64,000 nucleotides of DNA from Porphyromonas gingivicanis JCM 15907 (GTDB lineage: Bacteria > Bacteroidota > Bacteroidia > Bacteroidales > Porphyromonadaceae), in the NCBI RefSeq assembly GCF_000614585.1, contig NZ_BAKX01000003.1, forward strand, positions 1 through 64,000, read 5' to 3'. Each line of letters opens with the position of its first letter. The stretch's first letter is position 1. Shown here piece after piece: positions 37,262 through 46,988 of the stretch. The position numbers and the translations under genes were made by a program. The notes under the pieces are model-generated. The model made no database searches. It saw nothing but the letters and a program-made list of their open reading frames with translations, and was not told the DNA's origin.

Positions 37262-38162
37262 CTAACATAATTTCTTAATCCATTGTTCTCTCTCTCCAGG
37301 AAGCATGTCTATTGGCGCTATTTCGGGGAGTGTATAGGCACCAGAAGGCATTCGTAAAGCTGCTCTTGCGGCACATACCATAACTTGAGCAGTGAGAGCT
37401 GGATTGTTGATCTTCATATCGAACGAAAGAAGTTGATTGTGCGTAGCGCCCGAAACTCCCTTTCGGGTCATGTGTACGCCATGACCCATATCGATTAAGG
37501 TATCTACATCATCGACTATAAGCACATGCGTTTCATCATTTTTGAAGTAGTCGTCGCTCTTGATGCGTTGTATCACATCTGTGGCAGAGTAGCCTCTTGG
37601 AGTTCTACATATACCATACGGCGGTGGATACTGGTACCTATAGGTATGGTCATAGATAGAGCTTTTTTGACCCCATCAATAGCTTTTACAGCTACGGTAT
37701 GCCCCATACTCATGCCAGGACCAAAGTCAGTATAGGTAATCCCTTTAGGTACAATAGCCTCCATCATAGTACGTACTATCGAATCAGTTCCTGGGTCCCA
37801 TCCAGCAGCTATTATTGCAGTGGTATTATTTTGGCAGGCTACTTGACTTAGGGCGTTTCGTAAAGAGACAATATCGCCGTGTATGTCGAACGTATCCACT
37901 GTAGCAATACCACGAGACAAAGCTTCTTTTGCATATGACTCTACCGAGCGAGTTGGTACGGCGAGTAGTGCTACCTCTACATCTTCCAAGGCTTCGAGCT
38001 ATCTACAACAGATATACCCGACAGCTCTTGAGGTTGTTTTTCATTGGGATAGCGACGCACAATGCCCACAAGTTCGAAGTCTTCGGCTTGGTTAATAGCT
38101 TCCAATGTATATTTACCGATGTTGCCGTATCCGACAATGGCTACTCTTATTTTTTTGTTCAT
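37262..38162 (-). CDS. ddh: meso-diaminopimelate D-dehydrogenase (two frameshifts)
   Basis: Ddh makes meso-diaminopimelate directly from tetrahydrodipicolinate with NADPH, for peptidoglycan and lysine. Three overlapping fragments run in order: VAIVGYGNIGKYTLEAI (Rossmann start); then VALLAVPTRSVESYA, DTFDIHGDI, AAGWDPGTDSI, GPGMSMGHTVAVKAIDG and HRRMVYVEL; then YFKNDETHV, DMGHGVHMTRKGVSGATHN and LPGEREQWIKKLC. Single bases lost near 37993 and 37580 account for both breaks, and the restored protein (about 300 residues) is normal. dapB, which makes its substrate, lies at 62221. Confidence 0.94.
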
Positions 38163-38247
38163 AATGCAGTGCTTATATTTTTCTTTATGCGTATGGGCTT
38201 AAAAATTATGGATTAGTATCCAATTAGGTAAATGATACATTTTATTA

Positions 38248-39807
38248 CTACTGAGCATTTTTCGTTAAAGCAATTGTTTGAGATGATTCTTTAGAAGTAT
38301 GGTGCTTACGATAGGCAAGTGTAAAATGTCTTCTAAAACTCTCCTCTAACTGTTGTTTGACCAACTCCATAGATGTCGTGGACTTCATCTCTTGTTCCAT
38401 AGATGTTACTCCCTTGTTGGTAAAGCCACAGGGGTTAATCCATGAAAAATAAGAGAGATCGGTAAATACGTTCAGAGCAAATCCATGCAGAGTGATGAAG
38501 CGAGAGGCGTGTACTCCAATTGCACAAATTTTTCTTGCTTTGGAAGTATTAGGTTCTATCCATACTCCTGTTGCTCCTTCCAAACGCTCGCCTACAATAC
38601 CATTAAGGAGAAGCGTTTCGATAATGCATTGCTCCATAGTATAAATATATTGTTTGATGCCCATGCCAAATTGCTCAAGGTCAAAAATAGGGTAGCCTGT
38701 TATCTGTCCTGGACCATGGTAAGTGATGTCTCCCCCTCTATCTATACGATGTAGTTTTACTCCTCGTTGGGATAAGAGTGCTCCCGAAAGGAGCATGTTT
38801 TGCTCCTTGCCATGCTTGCCCAAAGTGAAAACAGGTTCATGCTCACAGAAGAGCAGATGATTGTCTGCAATAGTTTTGTTTTGTTTATGGAGGATAGCGG
38901 CTTCAAACAGGCTCTTTTGCAATTCATATGCCTTTGCATATTCGATATGTCCACAGTCTTTATAGGAGTAGGGCAGGTGTGAGTCTAAAGAATCAGAAGA
39001 TTTTTTGCCTTGATATATATATTCCCCTTCTTTATTTGCTTTTAGATGCAACCCATCGAAAGAAGCCTTAATTCCTTCGGGTAAACGAAGGTTCATCTCT
39101 TCTGTGCAGGGAGCGTGGTGTGAAAGGTGAATGAGGTAGGTTTGTCGGACTCCCGATTGGATGGCCAATTCAACAGCCTCTTCGATGGTTTGATGTGTGG
39201 GGTGGGGTTTTGTATAGCGTAGCCCGTTGATGAAAAGAGTGTCTGCTCCCTTTATTTTTTCTGTCTCCTCGGGTGCGATGCTTTTGAGGTCTGTTATGAA
39301 AACAAAGTTCTCTACACGAAATCCCAATATGGGAAGTTTACCATGCCATAAACGTATGGGAGTAAAGGTAAGCCCCTCCACCTCAAAAGGAGCTTCGTCA
39401 ATAGTGTGAAGAGTTAGCCGAGGAGTTCCTGGGTAAGGATGGGGACTGAAATAATAGTGTAGACGATGCCGAATAGAGGCTAACACTCTCTCCTCTCCAT
39501 ATATAGGTAAGTCCTTTAACCATGCTATGGTGCGTAAGTCATCCAATCCGCCTATGTGATCGTAATGCTCATGCGTTAAAATTATGGCATCCAAAGAGTC
39601 AATGCTTTCCCTAATAGCTTGCTCACGAAAATCAGGGCTACAATCAATGAGAATACGCTTGCCCTCTACAGTTTGTAGCAGAACAGAGGTTCTGCTCCTT
39701 TTGTCTTTTGGGTCTTTACTTAGGCAAGTAGAGCAATAGCAACCTACTTCTGGAACGCCAGTACTTGTACCCGACCCCAGTAAAGTAATAGAGTGCAGCT
39801 TATTCAT
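38248..39807 (-). CDS. lipB: metallo-beta-lactamase-fold hydrolase fused to LipB
   Basis: One open frame of 519 residues encodes two proteins. Residues 1-~255 are an MBL-fold hydrolase resembling PhnP/RNase Z relatives (LLGSGTSTGVPEVGC, CSPDFREQAI, LTHEHYDHIGGLDDLR). Residues ~285-500 are octanoyl-ACP:protein transferase LipB (FCEHEPVFTLGKHGKE, HRIDRGGDITYHGPGQ, RKICAIGVHASRF with the lysine, and INPCG with the catalytic cysteine). The linker contains a run of six T (39001-39006, plus strand). One more base there would create a stop after K-I-F, so the fusion may be real or the product of a lost base. No ATG precedes the LipB part. Confidence 0.85.
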   Translation of the reverse strand: MNKLHSITLLGSGTSTGVPEVGCYCSTCLSKDPKDKRSRTSVLLQTVEGKRILIDCSPDFREQAIRESIDSLDAIILTHEHYDHIGGLDDLRTIAWLKDLPIYGEERVLASIRHRLHYYFSPHPYPGTPRLTLHTIDEAPFEVEGLTFTPIRLWHGKLPILGFRVENFVFITDLKSIAPEETEKIKGADTLFINGLRYTKPHPTHQTIEEAVELAIQSGVRQTYLIHLSHHAPCTEEMNLRLPEGIKASFDGLHLKANKEGEYIYQGKKSSDSLDSHLPYSYKDCGHIEYAKAYELQKSLFEAAILHKQNKTIADNHLLFCEHEPVFTLGKHGKEQNMLLSGALLSQRGVKLHRIDRGGDITYHGPGQITGYPIFDLEQFGMGIKQYIYTMEQCIIETLLLNGIVGERLEGATGVWIEPNTSKARKICAIGVHASRFITLHGFALNVFTDLSYFSWINPCGFTNKGVTSMEQEMKSTTSMELVKQQLEESFRRHFTLAYRKHHTSKESSQTIALTKNAQ

Positions 39808-39862
39808 AAATTGGCTATGAGGAAGATTGTTTTAAACAGATTGTGGAGGTAAATAAGGGTGT

Positions 39863-40870
39863 TTATCCGATATATCGTACTTCTGGGGTTAGGCGAATAG
39901 CAAATTTATCGTAAACTATATCTGATAACTCTTGAGCAAAATCAGCTATTTCTTTTCCATCGGCCTTCCCAAAATTGACGATGATGAGAGGTTGCTGGTT
40001 ATAGGTCCCCACATTCCCTTTTTTGTATCCTTTTAGTCCAGCTTGGTCTAACAACCATGCTGCAGAAAGCTTTATCCCCTTCTCTGCTGGGTAATAAGGA
40101 ATATTGGGATATTCTTTGGAAAGTCGCTGATATATCTCAAAAGGTACTACTGGATTCATAAAATAACTTCCCGCATTGGGGAGTTCATGAGGGTTGGGAA
40201 GTTTTGATTGTCTAATCTTGATAACAGCCTCTCGGACTTGTTGTGGAGTAGGCTCTCTGTTCGAAAAGTAGGCTTCCAGAGCTTGATAGGACAAGTTTAC
40301 TTGATTACTTTTGGAGAGCGTAAAGAGTACATGAGTAATGACATGGTTTTTATACATTTCTTCCTTAAAGATACTGTATCGATAGCCATATTGACAATCT
40401 GCTTTGGCAATCAGAGTTTGTTCTCCTGTTTTGAGGTCGAATGTTTCGACGCAATCAATAAACTCCTCAATCTCTGCACCGTAGGCACCGATGTTTTGTA
40501 CAGCCGCAGCTCCAACCGTACCAGGTATCCATGAAAGGTTTTCAATGCCATTGTAGCCGTGTGCCAAAGCCCATACCACAAAGTCGTCCCACACTATGCC
40601 AGAGCCTACTCTAAGAGAGACGCTCTCCGATGTTTCATTAAGAACCTCAATGCCATTTATCTGAGAGGAGAGAATAGCCCCTCGATAGTCTTCTAAAAAA
40701 AGTAGGTTACTACCCTGACCTATGGGGAGGAATGGCAGACTTTGGAAATACTCATCTTGGGACAAACGTTTTAAGTCCTCCAAAGAGGAATACTCGACCC
40801 ACCAATCAGCCACAACACTTATTTGAAAAGTATTGTGGCTGACCAAGGATTCCTTTTCTCGGATGTTCAT
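39863..40870 (-). CDS. murB: UDP-N-acetylenolpyruvoylglucosamine reductase
   Basis: MurB makes UDP-N-acetylmuramate with NADPH and FAD in the cytoplasm. The 335-residue protein has the FAD-binding LPIGQGSNLLF, the ENLSWIPGTVGAAAVQNIGAYG loop, DCQYGYRYSIFK, the NAGSYFMNPVV segment with the catalytic serine and a C-terminal LTPEVRYIG. The layout is like E. coli type I MurB. Its start codon directly abuts the stop of the SPOR lipoprotein gene. Confidence 0.96.
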   Translation of the reverse strand: MNIREKESLVSHNTFQISVVADWWVEYSSLEDLKRLSQDEYFQSLPFLPIGQGSNLLFLEDYRGAILSSQINGIEVLNETSESVSLRVGSGIVWDDFVVWALAHGYNGIENLSWIPGTVGAAAVQNIGAYGAEIEEFIDCVETFDLKTGEQTLIAKADCQYGYRYSIFKEEMYKNHVITHVLFTLSKSNQVNLSYQALEAYFSNREPTPQQVREAVIKIRQSKLPNPHELPNAGSYFMNPVVPFEIYQRLSKEYPNIPYYPAEKGIKLSAAWLLDQAGLKGYKKGNVGTYNQQPLIIVNFGKADGKEIADFAQELSDIVYDKFAIRLTPEVRYIG

Positions 40871-41359
40871 TTAGCGAGTCATCTCTAAGAGCCAAGCATC
40901 TTGGAATTGGGGCGCAAACTGCTGTTTGATTCTTTCTCTGCTTGTTACGGCTTCGTCACGAGTAGGGAAACTAGCCACAATAACGCGAATCATACCATGC
41001 TCATTTTCTGCCAAGACGGGTTTAAATCCAGCATTTTCCATGCGCTCTTTGAGGGATTGAGCATTGGTTTTGTTTTGGAAGCTACCGATTACAACGCTAT
41101 ATTTCTTCAAGCGATTGACATCTTCTCCATCGACAGCACTAAGTCGCTCTCTGCGAAGAGATACAGAAGATTGTATAGGTTTTGAAACGATAACGTTAGC
41201 ATCTGTTGCTTCAGGTGCCTGATTTGAGTCCTGATTTTGAGCGATTTCTCTTTGTTTAGCCTGTTCGTAGACTTGACGATAAGTACTTTGTTTAGGTTTA
41301 CAAGAACCCAATAGGGCGATAACTGCCAACGATGAAATTAAAAATACTGACTTTTTCAT
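40871..41359 (-). CDS. SPOR-domain lipoprotein
   Basis: The 162-residue protein has a lipobox (ALLGSC) at residue ~20, a polar linker, and a C-terminal SPOR domain (residues ~86-162: YSVVIGSFQNKTNAQSLKERM, MIRVIVASFPTRDEA). SPOR domains bind denuded peptidoglycan at the septum, so a cell-wall or division role next to murB is plausible. A -7 element (TACCTTTG on the minus strand, 41409-41416) lies 50 bases upstream. Confidence 0.88.
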   Translation of the reverse strand: MKKSVFLISSLAVIALLGSCKPKQSTYRQVYEQAKQREIAQNQDSNQAPEATDANVIVSKPIQSSVSLRRERLSAVDGEDVNRLKKYSVVIGSFQNKTNAQSLKERMENAGFKPVLAENEHGMIRVIVASFPTRDEAVTSRERIKQQFAPQFQDAWLLEMTR

Positions 41360-41464
41360 GTTTTGAGTACTTCTTTGGATGTTATTTATACTTTCATTCT
41401 ATTTCTCGCAAAGGTAGTTAGTTTTTGTCAAGTATGTGACAGACCTTTGGAGTATTTTGAGGAT

Positions 41465-42163
41465 TCAGAATATTGATAAAAGCTCTTTCAAATCTTTGAT
41501 AATATGTAGAGGCTCAGCTTTGCTCTGTTGAGGAAGAGGATTTTCTTTTGGATTGAACCAAATGGAAGGAATAGAGGCATTGTGAGCACCTTCTATATCG
41601 GCTTCCCAGCTGTCTCCAATCATGATTGATTCGCTTCCACGAGAATTGGTAACTGAAAAGGCGTATTGAAAAATCCCTCTGTGAGGTTTGTTGCACCCTG
41701 CATCTTCACTCAATATAATACGGTCTATATATGGAGCAAGACCACTTCGATTGATTTTTGCTGATTGTACTTCTCTAAAACCATTGGAGAGAATGTAAAT
41801 ACGATAGTAACGGTGTAAATAGGAGAGTACCTCAATACCTCCAGGCACTAAAGCTGTCTTGGTAGTTGTACCTGTCAGAAAGTCGTTGTTGAATGAGAGT
41901 ATGGCATTATCATCCCACTCTTTTATGCCTGAGAAAAGTTTTCGGAAACGCTCCGTTTTCAGCTGATGCTTGTTGATACGTCCTTGTCTATACTCCTCCC
42001 AAAGTCCTTCATTGATGCTCCAATAACGTTGCCAAAAGGTCTCGTAGTCGGAGATGTATTCAGACCAATTGTGTTTTTTATACACTTCGTACATACTCTC
42101 TTGGCTATTTTGGTAGGTAGCCCAGAGAGTGTCATCCAAATCTATAAAGAGGTTTTTTATCAT
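41465..42163 (-). CDS. HAD-family nucleotidase, YjjG type
   Basis: The 232-residue protein shows the haloacid dehalogenase fold: FIDLDDTLWA with the nucleophilic aspartate, a helical cap (residues ~17-85), ILSNGFREVQ (motif II), GCNKPHRGIFQYAF (motif III) and MIGDSWEADIEGA (motif IV). YjjG-type enzymes dephosphorylate non-canonical pyrimidine nucleotides. A hairpin just upstream separates it from the preceding lipoprotein gene. Confidence 0.88.
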   Translation of the reverse strand: MIKNLFIDLDDTLWATYQNSQESMYEVYKKHNWSEYISDYETFWQRYWSINEGLWEEYRQGRINKHQLKTERFRKLFSGIKEWDDNAILSFNNDFLTGTTTKTALVPGGIEVLSYLHRYYRIYILSNGFREVQSAKINRSGLAPYIDRIILSEDAGCNKPHRGIFQYAFSVTNSRGSESIMIGDSWEADIEGAHNASIPSIWFNPKENPLPQQSKAEPLHIIKDLKELLSIF

Positions 42164-42170
42164 AATCTAC

Positions 42171-42212
42171 GGAAAAGACGAGAAAGGTGTACGAACAGCC
42201 TTCCTCGTCTTT
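42171..42212 (-). terminator. terminator after the coiled-coil lipoprotein gene
   Basis: AAAGACGAG and CTCGTCTTT form a 9-bp stem with an internal AAGG/CCTT pairing. The minus strand reads TTTTCC after it. It lies 42 bases after the 42254 stop. Confidence 0.6.
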
Positions 42213-42253
42213 GTGAATATTTGCTCAAAGAGCCAAGTTAAGCATGAAAGGTA

Positions 42254-43111
42254 TTAGTAAATACGTACCACTAATACTTTAGAAAGGCTCCAGAACTCTT
42301 GTTGGTTAGTAATTTCAAGGGTTAGTTGCTTGTCCGCTCCTGGTACCAATTCGTAGCTACTGGAGGGGTGGTTGGTGAGCAACTCTGCCTTCTTGGCATA
42401 GAGAGGTAGACGACTGAGTCGACGAAGATCTATCTGAGTGAAATAGTCTTTGGTGTAAGACTCGGTGGCAATTTTACCATCTACTAAGATTTTCATCTCT
42501 TTTAAATCGTTCTTAGTACCTACACAATAGCGTACAGTATTAAGGGCTACCTCTTGAGAGCCAATCTTCTCTTCTTGTTGCTTCTTCGAGGCCTCTAAGT
42601 TGCTAACATTATCACTAAGCTCGCCTACCATAGCATCCAAATTTTCGATTACTACGTTCTTGTGTTGTAACTCTTCGGTCAAACGTTGTATCTCTTTGGT
42701 TTTTGACTCAAGTTGCTTTTGTAGAGCCGAGATTGTTTTCTGGAACACACTACCTTTCTGCCCTAAGTCCTTGATTTTTTTGTTTAGGAGGTCTATCTCT
42801 TCTCTGTTGGCTTTGAGTTTTTCGCTAATCATACGCATATTGTCTTCTATGCGTCTTTGATGACTCTCTCCAATTTCTCCACTAATAGGGCCTGTATTGA
42901 TAATACCCTCCATAGCATTGATGTCTTGGAAGTTGCTGAGAATACCGCCAATAATTTGGTCCATCTCTTCGATTTGAGCTTGTAAGGAACTATTCACGGC
43001 GGCTATAGAATCTGCTCTCTGATCGGCCTGCTTGCCTCCTTTACAAGAAGTAAGATAGCCAGCGGATGCGATTGTACAAGTAAGTACCGTTGTCAATAAA
43101 ATCTTTTTCAT
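42254..43111 (-). CDS. coiled-coil lipoprotein
   Basis: The 285-residue protein has a lipobox (GYLTSC) near residue 23. A long coiled coil covers residues ~30-190, rich in Lys, Glu, Leu and Gln with heptad spacing. A compact C-terminal domain follows (VRYCVGTKNDLKEMKIL, FTQIDLRRLSRLPLYAKKAEL, WSLSKVLVVRIY). It resembles the Bacteroidota proteins annotated as Cbp1-family collagen-binding adhesins, but I cannot confirm binding. It probably extends from a membrane into the periplasm. Confidence 0.72.
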   Translation of the reverse strand: MKKILLTTVLTCTIASAGYLTSCKGGKQADQRADSIAAVNSSLQAQIEEMDQIIGGILSNFQDINAMEGIINTGPISGEIGESHQRRIEDNMRMISEKLKANREEIDLLNKKIKDLGQKGSVFQKTISALQKQLESKTKEIQRLTEELQHKNVVIENLDAMVGELSDNVSNLEASKKQQEEKIGSQEVALNTVRYCVGTKNDLKEMKILVDGKIATESYTKDYFTQIDLRRLSRLPLYAKKAELLTNHPSSSYELVPGADKQLTLEITNQQEFWSLSKVLVVRIY

Positions 43112-43146
43112 TCCTTCTCTGTTTTAAATGTTTTCTATTTTCAGTT

Positions 43147-43869
43147 TTACTCTTGAGAGTATTTTTTCTCCTCCTTGTGTACTTTCTTTTGGGGAGTTCT
43201 CCCAGCAAAAAGCAGTACGAACTCTCCACGAGGGGTAGTCTCGGTAAAGTGGTCGATAAGCTCTTTGAGGGTCCCCCTTACGTATTGTTGATGGAGTTTG
43301 GAAATCTCCCGACAGGCTACTGCTCTCCGTTCTTCACCCATAAACTCGACAAAGGCTTGTAATGTTTTGAGAACTCTGTAGGGCGATTCATATATAATGA
43401 TAGTACGCTCCTCCTGTGCCAATAACTCCATTTTAGTTTTTCTCCCCTTTTTTTGAGGTAAAAAGCCCTCAAAAACGAAAGACTCAGTAGAAAGACCCGA
43501 GGCTACCAAGGCTGGAACAAAGGCCGTTGCTCCAGGCAAACACTCTATCTCTATATTGTGCTTTATGCAGGAGCTTATTAAGCAAAATCCAGGGTCGCTA
43601 ATGCCTGGGGTACCGGCATCCGATATGAGAGCAACATTTAGTCCTTGTGCTATGCGCTCTACGAGTTTGTCGGATGCCTTGAACTCGTTGAACTTATGGT
43701 GGCTCTCCAAGGGTTTATGGATGTCATAGTGCTTGAGTAGTACGAGAGAGGTGCGTGTATCTTCTGCCAAAATAAGGTCGGCAGAGCGGAGTGTTTCGAG
43801 CCCTCTCAATGTTATGTCTCCCAAATTCCCTACGGGAGTAGGCACTATTGTTAGTTTTCCAGCACTCAT
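43147..43869 (-). CDS. rsmI: 16S rRNA (cytidine-1402-2'-O)-methyltransferase
   Basis: RsmI methylates C1402 in the ribosomal decoding centre. From the ATG at 43869 the 240-residue protein has LTIVPTPVGNLGDITLRGL, LILAEDTRTS, LISDAGTPGISDPGF (SAM site), CLPGATAFVPALVASGL and YESPYRVLKTL, as in all family members. The longer frame to 43932 is rejected because a -7 element (TAAGTTTG on the minus strand, 43930-43937) would put its start upstream of the transcript. Confidence 0.95.
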   Translation of the reverse strand: MSAGKLTIVPTPVGNLGDITLRGLETLRSADLILAEDTRTSLVLLKHYDIHKPLESHHKFNEFKASDKLVERIAQGLNVALISDAGTPGISDPGFCLISSCIKHNIEIECLPGATAFVPALVASGLSTESFVFEGFLPQKKGRKTKMELLAQEERTIIIYESPYRVLKTLQAFVEFMGEERRAVACREISKLHQQYVRGTLKELIDHFTETTPRGEFVLLFAGRTPQKKVHKEEKKYSQE

Positions 43870-43986
43870 AAAGCCTTGTAGTAGCGTAGTCATTCTTGTA
43901 AGAATATGCGTTCCAACAACTATCTGGCGCAAACTTACAAAAAAACATCGGGTGTATTATTCTTTCGGTGTGTGTAAATTTCTCTT

Positions 43987-45359
43987 TTAACGCCTTTTGG
44001 ACCTGCGTTTTTTACCTTTTCTTTTGTTCTTTTTTGCTTTGTTCTTGGATGGAATGAGTAGCTTTTGACCTACTTTTAGTGTTTGATTTTGTTCCCTAAT
44101 ACCATTGGCTCTCATCAAACTCTTTACTGAAACTCCATTTCTCTGGGCTATTAAAGATAGGGTTTCGCCCTGTTGGACGGTGTGATAGCGAAGGGGAGAG
44201 ATGTCGTTGCCTATTGTCTCTTTTTCTCCCATCTCTGCATTCCGTACGCTCAGAGAGTCGATGGTTTCTTTACCTCCAGAAGCCAATAGTAACGCTTTCT
44301 TTTGCGCCTCTTGGCTGAGGCTGTCTAAGCGACGGTCCAATCTTCCTATTGCAGGGAGAGGAAGATATACTGTACAAGGAGCGATATGCCCTGGAATAGA
44401 ATTTTTCTTGAACTGAGGGTTGAGTAGCATGAATAGATCATGGCTCACTTCTGCTGCTTTAGCAATAGTATAGGTGCTGTATGAGTGATGCAGGTGTATG
44501 GTGTCTGTTGCCAAAGGAAGACTCTTTTCGGCTGGGCAAAGATGATGGTCTACGTGGTAGTGCATAGCATAAAAAGCCCCGATGAATAGCGGTACATAGC
44601 TCCGAGTTTCTTTGGGTAAATAAGGAAATACTGACCAAAAATCGGTGCGCCCTCCCGAGCGATAGACAGCGCGGTTAAGCGTTCCCATACCACAATTGTA
44701 GGCAGCTATCGCCATAAACCAATCGTTGTAGATGCGATGAAGATCGCGTAGATGACGAGCTGCGGCATCGGTGCTACTGATGAGGTCTAAGCGTTCATCA
44801 ATCAAAGAGTTGATGGTTAGTCCGTATGCCTTGGCTGTGGGAAGCATAAACTGCCATAGTCCCGAAGCTCCAACGGGCGATACAGCCGTAGGATCCATAG
44901 CGGACTCTATAATAATAAGGTATTTTAGCTCAAGGGGTAAGCCATACTTATCCAAGATGGTTTCAATCTTCGGAAAATAGTAATCTCCCAAACTTAACAT
45001 AGCAGGGATGAGTGCTCTACGACGGGTTAGGAATATATCTATACCCTCCGAACCAATGAGTTGTAGGGGATCTCCATTGTCGTGGGCAGGCGCATAAGGC
45101 GATCGCGGAAGACCATTTCTGAGGGGGTGGGGTCTTTGGAAGTTCCTTTACTGCAGGGCATTCCTTCCTCTTCGTTGGTGGCATAGCCTTTATGCCACTT
45201 GCGTAGGAGAGTGGTAGCATCGGCATCTAAGCTGTGGGGAGTAACAATCTCCGTAGTACGTATTTGGGTCTCCTTTTTTGTTTGAGTCCATCCTATATCT
45301 GCTCCGAGAGAAGAGAAAAGTAGCCACAGAGAGGCAAGTATGAGAAGACGAAAGCGCAT
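43987..45359 (-). CDS. MltD-like lytic transglycosylase with LysM (frameshifted)
   Basis: The joined protein has about 458 residues. Its first frame has a signal peptide and an N-terminal region ending PYNSLVRR. One G restored in the GGG run near 45040 leads through GIDIFLTRRRALIPAML into the catalytic SLT domain (ELKYLIIIESAMDP with the glutamate, GLWQFM, AAYNCGMG). A C-terminal LysM domain (HTVQQGETLSLIAQRNGVSV) and a very basic tail follow. It cleaves peptidoglycan glycan strands. It is fourth in parA-parB-DUF5683-mltD, a common Bacteroidota order. Confidence 0.9.
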
Positions 45360-45369
45360 AGAGCGGTAG

Positions 45370-46098
45370 TTAGAAGTTTAAGCGACAAGAAATAGCGGGA
45401 AGAAACTCCGCCTTTTCTGGAGAGAAAGATGTTGTAGAGGGGGCTACTACCAACGAAAGGTTGGGACTTACTTCAAAGTCGAAGAGTTCGGCATCTACAT
45501 AAGCATCTATAAAGGAGAGAAGATATACTGCCGCCGAAACGATGATACTTAAATCTCTATTACGACGATAGAGTTCGCTTCCCTTCTTGAGTCGGTTTTG
45601 TATATTGCCATCTCCAACGTAGTCTTTCGGGTCTGCTCCTTGAGGGACAAATCCTTTCCAAGAATCCTTTTCTAAGGGATTAGGATTCATAAAGTCCACA
45701 TAGGCAGTATGATACTCGTTGTAGAGACGGCCGTTCCAAGTAATGGCATAGAGGCACGCTGTGGCAGCTCCTAAAACGATAGGTATTTTCCAATATTTAC
45801 GGTTGTAGAGCTGTCCGCCTCCTGGTATGATGGCACATATAAGGGCGGTGGTAGAGTTGGGTTTCCAAGCCTCAGATGTTCCTATCCAATTCTTCGCAGT
45901 GGGGTACTCGGGCAGTAGGTTCGAAGAGGGAGGCGTAAGCTCCGTAGTGAACCCTTCAGCTGTTGTTGCGAGAGAGTCTGAGTTTATCCTATTTTCTTGG
46001 GCATAACCCGCCCCACTACCAGCTATAAAAAGTAGTAAGAGTGTACAGACACAAAGTATATAGTGTGATGAAAAAGATCTACTCCTATTTTTTCTCAT
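45370..46098 (-). CDS. DUF5683 domain protein
   Basis: The 242-residue protein has a signal-like N-terminal helix (residues ~13-33), then a domain with ALICAIIPGGGQLYNRKYWKIP and further membrane-like segments (IVLGAATACLYAI, SIIVSAAVYLLSFIDAYVDA), typical of DUF5683. Function is unknown. It lies between parB (21 bases) and mltD (10 bases), which suggests an envelope role linked to cell-cycle genes. Confidence 0.85.
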   Translation of the reverse strand: MRKNRSRSFSSHYILCVCTLLLLFIAGSGAGYAQENRINSDSLATTAEGFTTELTPPSSNLLPEYPTAKNWIGTSEAWKPNSTTALICAIIPGGGQLYNRKYWKIPIVLGAATACLYAITWNGRLYNEYHTAYVDFMNPNPLEKDSWKGFVPQGADPKDYVGDGNIQNRLKKGSELYRRNRDLSIIVSAAVYLLSFIDAYVDAELFDFEVSPNLSLVVAPSTTSFSPEKAEFLPAISCRLNF

Positions 46099-46119
46099 CT
46101 ATTGCAATGGGGTAAAAAA

Positions 46120-46980
46120 TTAATGACGCTCTTCAAGTAATTGAAGGATGCGAGCCAAATCTTCCTCTCCCTCAAAATGGATGGTAAGTTTACCCTTGCC
46201 CGATTGGTTGCTAACTAACTGTACTTTGGTGGAAAAGGCCTTGCTTAACTGGTCGCAAAGAAGCGAGAAGTCGGGTTGTTCTTGTCGATTGTTCTTGCTC
46301 TTATCTCTTTTCTCTTCAAGTCGAGCCAAGCGTTTTACCTGATGCTCTACTTCTCGTACACTCATCTTTTGAGTGATGATTTGGGCATAGAGGGCTAACT
46401 GTTTTTCGGGAGCCGAAAGCGAGAGCAGAGCTCTGGCATGCCCCATATCAATTTTCTTTTCGGTGAGTCCAAGCTGGATTTCCGCAGGTAGACGCAGTAG
46501 TCGTAGGTAGTTGCTTATGGTAGCTCTATTTTTTCCAACTCTTTCGGCAAGTTCTTCCTGTTTCATTTGTGTAGCCTCTAATAAACGATGGTAGGCAAGG
46601 GCTATTTCGATTGCATTGAGGTCTTCTCGCTGTATGTTTTCTATGAGAGCCATTTCCATCATAGACTCGTCGTCTGCCGTTTTTACATAGGCAGGTATAG
46701 TGCTTAGTCCAGCCATTTTGCATGCACGCCAGCGACGCTCCCCCGATATAATCATATAGTCATCGTGAGCTATTTGACGTACTGTAATGGGTTGTACCAA
46801 ACCGATATTACGTATAGAGGTTGCCAGCTCTGACAGACTATCGTCGTCGAAAAGGCGTCGAGGCTGTTCTGGATTGGGACGAATACAATCAATTAGAATT
46901 TCATTTATCGAAGAGGAGCCTGCTGCATCATCGAGCATGGCACTAAGACCTCTTCCTAAAGGGCTATTTCCTTTTTTCAT
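46120..46980 (-). CDS. parB: chromosome-partitioning protein ParB
   Basis: The 286-residue protein has KGNSPLGRGLSAMLDD at the start, the ParB/Srx nuclease-like domain (RPNPEQPRRLFDDDSL, ISGERRWRACKMAGL, ALIENIQREDLNAIEIA), a helix-turn-helix (QEELAERVGKNRATISNYLRLL) and a C-terminal dimerisation region. It binds parS sites and CTP to organise the chromosome origin. I saw no parS site near the gene. Confidence 0.96.
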   Translation of the reverse strand: MKKGNSPLGRGLSAMLDDAAGSSSINEILIDCIRPNPEQPRRLFDDDSLSELATSIRNIGLVQPITVRQIAHDDYMIISGERRWRACKMAGLSTIPAYVKTADDESMMEMALIENIQREDLNAIEIALAYHRLLEATQMKQEELAERVGKNRATISNYLRLLRLPAEIQLGLTEKKIDMGHARALLSLSAPEKQLALYAQIITQKMSVREVEHQVKRLARLEEKRDKSKNNRQEQPDFSLLCDQLSKAFSTKVQLVSNQSGKGKLTIHFEGEEDLARILQLLEERH

Positions 46981-46988
46981 AGTAATAA

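Noticed and set aside
36406-38162. Genuine pseudogenisation of lgt and ddh
   Set aside because: Both reading frames on each side of the breaks remain intact over long distances with all motifs conserved, which is not expected of decaying genes.
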